Shown here: piece by piece, positions 1 through 3,925 of the stretch | Layout of the letters: each line of letters opens with the position of its first letter | How positions within the stretch are numbered: position 1 is the stretch's first letter | Assembly (NCBI GenBank): GCA_003702465.1 | Contig: REGF01000015.1 | Span: 11,286-16,894, forward strand | Length of the DNA stretch: 5,609 bases | Direction: 5' to 3' | Source: Candidatus Nitrosomarinus sp. | GTDB taxonomy: Archaea; Thermoproteota; Nitrososphaeria; Nitrososphaerales; Nitrosopumilaceae | Made by a program: the position numbers and the translations under genes | The notes under the pieces: model-generated | Told to the model about the DNA's origin: nothing | Databases searched by the model: none | Seen by the model: the letters and a program-made list of their open reading frames with translations, nothing else

Positions 1-511
1 AAACACACCAGGATTAATGATTCCAGAATTAATCAAAATAGGAATTATGCCTCCAATGCCTTTCAAAGCAGGTAAAATTGCAGTATTATCAAAAAGTGGA
101 ACTTTACTTTATGAAATTTCTGATGCATTAACTAATGCAGGATTTGGACAATCAATTACAATTGGAATTGGAGGAGATCCAGTAAACGGTACAAGATTAA
201 TTGATGCGTTTGACATGGTTAAAGACATCTCTGATTTAGAAGGATTAGTAATTGTAGGAGAGATTGGAGGAGATTCTGAAGAAATGTTAGCTCAAAAAAT
301 TATTGATTCAGGATTTAACAAACCAACTGTTGCATATATTGCAGGAAGAGCAGCTCCTAAAGAAAAGAGAATGGGTCATGCAGGAGCAATTGTAATGGGA
401 ACATATGGTTCAGCAGAATCTAAAGTTTCAATGTTTAACAAAGCAAACATTCCAGTAGCAAAAAGACCAGCAGAAGTACCAGTCTTATTAGCAGGAAAAA
501 TGGAAAAATAG
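1..511 (+). CDS. sucD: Succinyl-CoA ligase (ADP/GDP-forming) alpha subunit, 3' part
   Basis: This is the C-terminal part (about 169 residues) of the alpha subunit of succinyl-CoA synthetase, a cytoplasmic enzyme that interconverts succinyl-CoA and succinate with nucleotide triphosphate formation. The frame is open from base 2, beginning Asn-Thr-Pro-Gly, which matches the conserved GPN-x-PG turn of the family, so the N-terminal CoA-binding half lies left of the window. Visible family motifs are SKSGTL, GFGQS, GIGGDP, the GEIGG loop (Glu codon at 260-262) and KRMGHAGAI, whose His (377-379) is the residue phosphorylated in catalysis. The end matches the usual SucD length. A beta subunit gene (sucC) is expected upstream, as is usual, but cannot be seen. 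In these archaea the enzyme would link succinyl-CoA, also an intermediate of the 3-hydroxypropionate/4-hydroxybutyrate cycle, to a partial TCA pathway; that role is inference. The Met at base 17 is internal, not the start. Confidence 0.95.
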   Translation, partial: NTPGLMIPELIKIGIMPPMPFKAGKIAVLSKSGTLLYEISDALTNAGFGQSITIGIGGDPVNGTRLIDAFDMVKDISDLEGLVIVGEIGGDSEEMLAQKIIDSGFNKPTVAYIAGRAAPKEKRMGHAGAIVMGTYGSAESKVSMFNKANIPVAKRPAEVPVLLAGKMEK

Positions 512-533
512 ATTAGAATAAAAGGAAGAGATA

Positions 534-540
534 GAGGAGA
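534..540 (+). promoter_or_regulatory. Shine-Dalgarno site for rpl40e
   Basis: GAGGAGA lies seven bases before the ATG of rpl40e and is complementary to the archaeal 16S rRNA 3' end. It is the only strong ribosome binding site in the window. Together with the 36-base gap and the absence of a T-run after sucD, it suggests that rpl40e is translated from a message reading through from sucD. Confidence 0.7.
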
Positions 541-547
541 AAATTAA

Positions 548-715
548 ATGCCAATTACAGACCCTGAAAAGAAAAGAATTGCACAACAAGCACGATTAGT
601 AATGAGAATTTGCTTCAAATGTGGATGCAGAAATGATGTAGGGGCAACAAGATGTAGAAAATGTAGAAATCCATACTTGAGATTAAAGAATAGAAATCTC
701 GGCGTTAAGAAATAG
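548..715 (+). CDS. rpl40e: 50S ribosomal protein L40e
   Basis: The 55-residue basic protein starts MPITDPEKKR and carries the zinc ribbon typical of archaeal L40e: C22-x2-C25, ten residues, then C36-x2-C39. A further Cys (C27) sits next to the first pair. A tail rich in Lys and Arg (residues 40-55) fits rRNA binding. In eukaryotes the homologue is made as a fusion to ubiquitin; here, as in other archaea, it stands alone. It belongs to the large ribosomal subunit. The start is set by the GAGGAGA site seven bases upstream and by the length, about 50 residues being normal for the family. The gene lies 36 bases after sucD on the same strand and ends two bases before the stop codon of the opposing gene at 718-981. 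Confidence 0.93.
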   Translation: MPITDPEKKRIAQQARLVMRICFKCGCRNDVGATRCRKCRNPYLRLKNRNLGVKK

Positions 716-717
716 AA

Positions 718-981
718 TTAAGATAACATCAATCTTTCACGATATTCTCGTATTGCATATTTTAAAGCAGATTCATGGGTTTTAACAAATGATTTTGCTT
801 CATTTGGATCGTCGATTTCTTCAAAAGATAATTGTAAATCATCAGGTAATTCCTCATTCATTTGAAACAATATTCTTACAGACGTTGTACATTGACCTAA
901 ATTATTTTCTGAATATAACGCTAAAATCATTCTGTCAATTAAAGTATCAAATTCTTTTAAAGTTATAAAAAATATTTTCAT
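718..981 (-). CDS. Conserved-looking hypothetical protein, 87 aa
   Basis: I do not recognise this protein. It has 87 residues, with a hydrophobic N-terminus (MKIFFITLKEF), an acidic middle (two Glu-Glu-Leu/Ile-type clusters around residues 43-60) and a C-terminus likely to be a helix rich in Arg and Glu. There is no clear transmembrane segment and only one Cys. Codon use is like that of its neighbours, with A or T in most third positions, and the frame spans nearly the whole gap between rpl40e and the tRNA, so it is probably a real gene. The ATG at 981 has no Shine-Dalgarno site. A TATA-like stretch at about 1007-1016 on this strand would suit a leaderless message. It converges on rpl40e with two bases between stop codons. 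An ATG seven bases further upstream is in another frame and closes within 14 codons. Confidence 0.65.
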   Translation of the reverse strand: MKIFFITLKEFDTLIDRMILALYSENNLGQCTTSVRILFQMNEELPDDLQLSFEEIDDPNEAKSFVKTHESALKYAIREYRERLMLS

Positions 982-1006
982 TTTTCATACAAAAAGGTTA
1001 GGTAAT

Positions 1007-1016
1007 AACAAAATAT
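1007..1016 (-). promoter_or_regulatory. Possible TATA element for the 718-981 gene
   Basis: On the minus strand an A/T-rich stretch reading GATATTTTGT lies about 26-35 bases before the ATG at 981, the spacing expected for a leaderless archaeal promoter. The match is weak in such an AT-rich genome. Confidence 0.3.
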
Positions 1017-1060
1017 CATCAATGTAAAGATAGAAAACCATGTATGTTGATAAATTATTT

Positions 1061-1154
1061 GGACTGGTCGTCTAGTTTGGTTTGGATGACGCACTCACAC
1101 TGCGTAAGGAAGAAATTCCCGCAAAGGTCGTGGGTTCAAATCCCATCCGGTCCA
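1061..1154 (+). tRNA. tRNA-Val (anticodon CAC), intron-containing
   Basis: All arms of a class I tRNA can be drawn. The acceptor stem is GGACTGG (1061-1067) with CCGGTCC (1147-1153), one U-G pair. U8 is at 1068. The D stem is GTCT (1070-1073) with GGAT (1084-1087) around a loop holding GG. The anticodon stem is ACGCA (1089-1093) with TGCGT (1101-1105), five perfect pairs. The loop CTCACAC has U33 at 1095 and anticodon CAC at 1096-1098, which reads the Val codon GUG. The T arm is GTGGG/TTCAAAT/CCCAT (1130-1146), and the discriminator is A1154. No CCA is encoded, so it must be added afterwards. Unspliced, the variable region would be 24 nt. Removing 1107-1125 leaves AGGTC, the normal five, and a 75-nt mature tRNA. 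Position 21 is U where A is usual, a small oddity. Confidence 0.93.
1107..1125 (+). other. tRNA intron at non-canonical position 44/45 with bulge-helix-bulge
   Basis: A 3-4-3 bulge-helix-bulge can be drawn. The central helix is TGCG (1101-1104) with CGCA (1120-1123). The bulges are TAA (1105-1107) and AAG (1124-1126). Inside, GGAA (1108-1111) pairs with TTCC (1116-1119) and is closed by a GAAA tetraloop. The outer helix is weak, with only C1100-G1127 and A1099-U1128. Cutting after the second base of each bulge releases 19 nt and joins A1106 to G1126, giving the variable loop AGGTC. Because both junctions carry A, removal of 1106-1124 would give the same product; the bulge geometry favours 1107-1125. 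The central helix uses the 3' strand of the anticodon stem, so precursor and mature folds exclude each other. Confidence 0.8.
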
Positions 1155-1160
1155 TTAATT

Positions 1161-1173
1161 AAAATTAATTTTT
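1161..1173 (+). terminator. Possible T-run terminator after tRNA-Val
   Basis: A run of five T (1169-1173) begins 15 bases after the tRNA end, inside a perfect 12-base palindrome AAAATTAATTTT (1161-1172). Oligo-T on the sense strand is the usual archaeal termination signal. The palindrome is all A/T, so any hairpin would be weak. Confidence 0.35.
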
Positions 1174-1202
1174 GTAAAATTTCTAAAAAAGTAAATTCAA
1201 AA

Positions 1203-1211
1203 TAACTATAT
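1203..1211 (+). promoter_or_regulatory. Possible TATA element for the nuclease gene
   Basis: TAACTATAT, centred about 28 bases before the GTG at 1235, is at the spacing expected for a leaderless transcript. No Shine-Dalgarno site precedes the start codon, which agrees with that reading. Confidence 0.4.
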
Positions 1212-1234
1212 GTCATAATTTAATATCAAAAAAA

Positions 1235-1900
1235 GTGTCATTTTACAATCACATACCAATTAATTTTAAACAAGCAGAATTAATTGAAAGAGATGATGGC
1301 CATTATTATCAAACACCATCTGGTGAAATCTATCCATCAATAACAACAATCCTACATCAAACAATGTCCTTAGAAAAAAAAGAAGGTTTAGAAAATTGGA
1401 AAGAGCAAGAAATTGCTGCAGACTATATCACACAAGAAGCAGCAATTATAGGCACAGAAACTCACAAATTAATTGAAAATCACATTAATGAAGTAAAACA
1501 AACAGATGAAGTAAGATTACTTTCAGTGGCACATTTTAACAACCTTATACCATTTTTACAAAAAATTAATGATGTTCATGGAACTGAATTAAGATTATAC
1601 AGCAACAAAATGAAACTTGCAGGAACATCAGATTGTATTGCAAGTTATGATGGAGAATTATCAATAATTGATTACAAAACAAAACGAAGTAATCAAAAAG
1701 AAGAATGGATGACAGATCACTTTATTCAAGGAACAGCCTATTCAGAGATGTTTAAAGAATTAACAGGGATTGAAGTTAAACAAGTGGTCATTTTGGTAAG
1801 CAGTGAAAAAAATTCAAGAATGGAATTTGTGAAAAAAACTGAAGATTATAAAGATCTGTTGACTCAACGTCTCAATCAATTTTATGATGTTTTAGAATAA
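1235..1900 (+). CDS. PD-(D/E)XK nuclease, RecB/MGME1-like exonuclease
   Basis: The 221-residue protein has the motif order of the RecB-like branch of PD-(D/E)XK nucleases: a G-T-E-T-H motif (H77), E118 on the strand before the core, G130-T-S-D133, the D146-Y-K148 catalytic strand, and Q165-x3-Y169 in the following helix. The first 40 residues (YNHIP-x-NF, then YYQTPSGEIYPSITTIL) are a conserved opening that I associate with a family related to mitochondrial exonuclease MGME1 and to small nucleases of T4-like phages. It should be a metal-dependent DNase acting on single-stranded or broken ends in repair or replication. Target and direction are inference. GTG is the only start in frame after the tRNA and keeps the conserved N-terminus whole. 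The gene stands alone, with no helicase partner nearby. A/T-rich codon use matches its neighbours, so recent transfer is not evident. Confidence 0.85.
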   Translation: MSFYNHIPINFKQAELIERDDGHYYQTPSGEIYPSITTILHQTMSLEKKEGLENWKEQEIAADYITQEAAIIGTETHKLIENHINEVKQTDEVRLLSVAHFNNLIPFLQKINDVHGTELRLYSNKMKLAGTSDCIASYDGELSIIDYKTKRSNQKEEWMTDHFIQGTAYSEMFKELTGIEVKQVVILVSSEKNSRMEFVKKTEDYKDLLTQRLNQFYDVLE

Positions 1901-1930
1901 CAGGTTAATCTAGTAGAAATGAATAATAAA

Positions 1931-1940
1931 TTATTTAAAG
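1931..1940 (+). promoter_or_regulatory. TATA element for the secreted-protein gene
   Basis: TTATTTAAAG is centred about 29 bases before the ATG at 1965, preceded by an A-rich stretch that could be a BRE. With no Shine-Dalgarno site, the message is probably leaderless or nearly so. Confidence 0.5.
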
Positions 1941-1964
1941 AACTTTGAAAGTACAGTTTTTGTT

Positions 1965-2387
1965 ATGAATAAAAAAATTGGTTTAATTGCAATGACATCA
2001 ATTATTGCGATGTTAGGGATAATGGCAGTTCCAAATACAGCATCTGCAGAAATAAATCAAGTTAGTGTTACACCAATTAATGAAAAAGTAAGTCTTGAAA
2101 CAACAATTACAACATTAACTGTTCCTGAAAATAACACCTTACCATGGGGTACAGTTTATGGAGCAGCATCAGATGTTGCTGAAAGATATCCAGTAATCAT
2201 TCAATTCTACAAAGGAGATGAAGCAGTACATGTAGCACAAATTGACACTAAAGGAGATGGCTCATATGAATACAAATTCAGAGTTAGAAACCTAGATCAT
2301 CAAACTGGACAATTTACAGACATATTTGAGGGCCAATATACTGTTAAAATATTCAAAGTCATTCCAAACACCAATCTCATAGCCTAA
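1965..2387 (+). CDS. Secreted protein with Ig-like beta-sandwich domain
   Basis: The 140-residue product has a classical Sec signal peptide: Lys-Lys at 3-4, a hydrophobic core at residues 5-22 and a likely cut after Ala28 (ASA before Glu29). The mature part is about 112 residues. Residues 60-135 alternate hydrophobic and polar residues in short strands: WGTVYGAASDV, YPVIIQFYKGDEAVHVAQIDT, GDGSYEYKF and GQYTVKIFKV. This resembles the Ig-like repeats (a GT-V-x-G-x-V/A-SD start and a G-x-YTV end) that I recall from many secreted or cell-surface proteins of ammonia-oxidising archaea. There is only this one domain and no C-terminal membrane anchor or sorting motif, so it may be released or bound to another surface protein. 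No enzyme motif or Cys is present. It has its own promoter and no clear link to its neighbours. The function is unknown. Confidence 0.8.
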   Translation: MNKKIGLIAMTSIIAMLGIMAVPNTASAEINQVSVTPINEKVSLETTITTLTVPENNTLPWGTVYGAASDVAERYPVIIQFYKGDEAVHVAQIDTKGDGSYEYKFRVRNLDHQTGQFTDIFEGQYTVKIFKVIPNTNLIA

Positions 2388-2405
2388 AAATTAATTCCAT
2401 AGTTT

Positions 2406-2414
2406 CATATACTA
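2406..2414 (+). promoter_or_regulatory. Possible TATA element for ppa
   Basis: CATATACTA is centred about 29 bases before the ATG at 2439. A second A/T-rich stretch (GTATTTATC, 2416-2424) is closer than usual. No Shine-Dalgarno site is present. Confidence 0.4.
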
Positions 2415-2438
2415 AGTATTTATCAGAACAGCTGTAAA

Positions 2439-2978
2439 ATGAGTAAAAATTTTTGGCACGATATTGAAACAGGATCTGATGTTCCAGAGATAATTAATGC
2501 CATAGTAGAAATTCCAAAAGGCTCTATGAACAAGTATGAATATGATAAGAAAAATAATTTAATTAAATTAGACAGAGTATTGTTCTCTCCATTTCACTAT
2601 CCAGGAGATTATGGATTAATCCCACAAACATTATCAGAAGATGGAGATCCATTAGATGCATTAGTTCTTGTAACAAATCCAACATTCCCAGGAATATTGA
2701 TTGAATCAAGACCAATTGGATTACTACAAATGAAAGATGACGGAGAACCAGATGATAAAATTATTTGTGTTTCAACAAATGATCCTAGATACCTACACAC
2801 AACAGATATTCAAAATATAGAGGATCATCATCGTTCAGAAATTGCTCACTTCTTCCAAGTTTACAAAGAGTTAGAAGGAAAAAAAGTTGAGATAATCGGA
2901 TGGAAATCAGCAAAAGAAGCTAAAGCAGTGATTATTGAATCAATCAAGAGATACAAAGAGACTCTAAAAAAATATTAG
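2439..2978 (+). CDS. ppa: Inorganic pyrophosphatase (family I, soluble)
   Basis: This cytoplasmic enzyme hydrolyses pyrophosphate to two phosphates and so pulls nucleic acid, aminoacyl-tRNA and acyl-CoA synthesis forward. At 179 residues it has the normal length of prokaryotic family I enzymes. The signature D68-G-D70-P-L-D73 is intact. By alignment with the E. coli enzyme, every active-site residue I checked is kept: E24, K32, E34, R46, Y54, Y58, D68, D70, D73, D100, D105, K107, Y142 and K143. It should therefore be a Mg-dependent active enzyme, probably a hexamer as in other archaea and bacteria. The ATG gives the usual N-terminus (NFWHDIETG). There is no Shine-Dalgarno site, and a TATA-like element about 29 bases upstream suggests a leaderless message. 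The UBP zinc finger gene starts three bases after the stop and is probably cotranscribed. Confidence 0.96.
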   Translation: MSKNFWHDIETGSDVPEIINAIVEIPKGSMNKYEYDKKNNLIKLDRVLFSPFHYPGDYGLIPQTLSEDGDPLDALVLVTNPTFPGILIESRPIGLLQMKDDGEPDDKIICVSTNDPRYLHTTDIQNIEDHHRSEIAHFFQVYKELEGKKVEIIGWKSAKEAKAVIIESIKRYKETLKKY

Positions 2979-2981
2979 AAA

Positions 2982-3239
2982 ATGCAAAAAGAATGCGAGC
3001 ATTTCTTACAAAAAAAAGAAAACATTTCTCCAAATACAATAAAATGTGAAGAATGTGAAAAAGAACATCTTCCAACAGTTGCGCTAAGAATGTGTCTTAC
3101 ATGTGGACATGTTGGATGTTGTGATTCATCAATTGGAAAACATGCAACAAAACATTTCAAAGATACAGGCCATCCAGTCATGAAAGCAATTCCAGAAGAT
3201 ATTTGGAAATGGTGCTACATTCATGAAGAATATTATTAG
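2982..3239 (+). CDS. Free-standing UBP-type zinc finger protein
   Basis: The 85-residue protein is almost entirely one zf-UBP domain, the module that in eukaryotic deubiquitinases and HDAC6 binds the free Gly-Gly tail of ubiquitin. The likely zinc ligands are in order: C5 and H7, C22-x2-C25, C38-x2-C41, C46/C47, H54, H58 and H64. The core reads RMCLTCGHVGCCDSS, then KHATKHF and TGHPV, and the end WKWCYIHEEYY also fits the family. Single-domain versions occur in bacteria and archaea; their ligand is, as far as I know, not established. Binding the C-terminal tail of a small ubiquitin-like archaeal protein is possible but is inference. The gene begins three bases after ppa with no ribosome binding site of its own, which suggests translational coupling to ppa. 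No ubiquitin-like, E1-like or protease gene of that pathway is visible here. Confidence 0.9.
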   Translation: MQKECEHFLQKKENISPNTIKCEECEKEHLPTVALRMCLTCGHVGCCDSSIGKHATKHFKDTGHPVMKAIPEDIWKWCYIHEEYY

Positions 3240-3275
3240 ATGAATCTATGAAATAAATCAAAAAATTAGTTATGA

Positions 3276-3301
3276 AAGCTTTTATGCTAAAAATGCATAA
3301 A
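3276..3301 (+). promoter_or_regulatory. TATA element with overlapping perfect dyad before the RAM-RAM gene
   Basis: TTTATGC (3281-3287) and GCATAAA (3295-3301) form a perfect inverted repeat of 7 bp arms and a 7-base spacer. The left arm overlaps the best TATA candidate (CTTTTATG, 3279-3286), preceded by an A-rich BRE-like GAAAG. A start near 3305-3310 would give a leader of about 35 bases holding AGGAG (3329-3333), ten bases before the ATG. The position over the promoter suggests an operator, which is inference. Confidence 0.4.
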
Positions 3302-3343
3302 CATTTGGATGATTAAAACAGCTACAACAGGAGATTATTCATA

Positions 3344-3874
3344 ATGGCAAAAGCTTACATTTTGATGAATTGTCATTTAGGAGAAGAAGTAGAAGTAATT
3401 CAATCATTACAAAAAATAGTAGGAATTAAAGAAGTTCATGGAACACTCGGACTATACGACATTGTTGCACAAATTGAGTGTACTACAGATGAAAAAATTC
3501 AACAGATAGTAACACAACAAATTAGAAAAATGCCAAAAATTCAATCAAGCATGACATTAACTAGTTCTGAATCAGGACAACTATTTCAAATCACAGAAAA
3601 ATTAGCAGGGGCAATGTTGGGTCAAAATTTAAGTCAAGCATATGTAGTGTTTCACAGTGAGAAAGGAGAAGAATATCCAATTTTAAAAAATCTTTGTAAT
3701 ATACCAGAAGTTAAAGAAGCTGATGTGGTTTTTGGATATTATGATGTAATTTGTAGAATAGAGTCATCAAGTGAAGAAGTTTTGCAAGATATTATCACTA
3801 AAGCAGTTAGAAGATTACCTAATCTAAAAACCAGTATGACATTAAATATAATCAAAGAACAAGAATCAAAATAA
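3344..3874 (+). CDS. Tandem Lrp/AsnC ligand-binding (RAM) domain protein without HTH
   Basis: The 176-residue protein consists of two copies of the Lrp/AsnC C-terminal RAM domain (about residues 3-73 and 98-170) joined by a linker. The copies align well: GTLGLYDIVAQIE with VFGYYDVICRIE, and IRKMPKIQSSMTL with VRRLPNLKTSMTL. Both keep the G-x2-D turn (G36-D39, G131-D134). In Lrp-type regulators RAM domains bind amino acids or other small molecules and build oligomers. The helix-turn-helix that binds DNA in Lrp/AsnC is absent, so this is not itself a classical transcription factor. It may sense a ligand, assemble with full-length Lrp proteins, or have another role. The start ATG is supported by a modest AGGAG site and by a first strand (AKAYILMNC) at the usual domain boundary. 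It has its own promoter and is not obviously linked to its neighbours. Confidence 0.88.
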   Translation: MAKAYILMNCHLGEEVEVIQSLQKIVGIKEVHGTLGLYDIVAQIECTTDEKIQQIVTQQIRKMPKIQSSMTLTSSESGQLFQITEKLAGAMLGQNLSQAYVVFHSEKGEEYPILKNLCNIPEVKEADVVFGYYDVICRIESSSEEVLQDIITKAVRRLPNLKTSMTLNIIKEQESK

Positions 3875-3896
3875 AAAATTATCAAAAAGGTATTCA

Positions 3897-3906
3897 TTTT
3901 TTAATA
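3897..3906 (+). promoter_or_regulatory. T-run and TATA-like element between the RAM-RAM and pepF genes
   Basis: TTTTTTAATA lies 23-32 bases after the RAM-RAM stop and about 25 bases before the ATG at 3926. The six T could end the first transcript. The same A/T block is at the right distance to be the TATA element of a leaderless peptidase message. No Shine-Dalgarno site precedes that ATG. Confidence 0.4.
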
Positions 3907-3925
3907 GTTGTCAATTAGAAAAAAT

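Noticed and set aside
982..1060. Small RNA or riboswitch in the gap before the tRNA
   Set aside because: I see only A/T-rich sequence with no convincing hairpin or conserved motif; the gap is just 79 bases and must also hold two promoters.
1106..1129. Reading the extra bases of the tRNA as a long class II variable arm (Leu or Ser type)
   Set aside because: The anticodon in a perfect 5-bp stem and 7-base loop is CAC (Val), a class I tRNA. A 3-4-3 bulge-helix-bulge removes exactly the surplus and leaves a 5-base variable loop.
1061..1234. tRNA gene as an integration site of a mobile element
   Set aside because: I saw no second copy of the tRNA 3' end in the window, no integrase gene, and no change in base composition downstream.
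2609..2800. Open frame of 63 codons on the minus strand inside ppa
   Set aside because: It lies wholly antisense to a gene with all catalytic residues intact and shows no family motif; it is a shadow.
2975..3181. Cys/His-containing open frame on the minus strand over the zinc finger gene
   Set aside because: The plus-strand frame has the full zf-UBP motif set; the Cys and His of the antisense frame come from reading its codons backwards.
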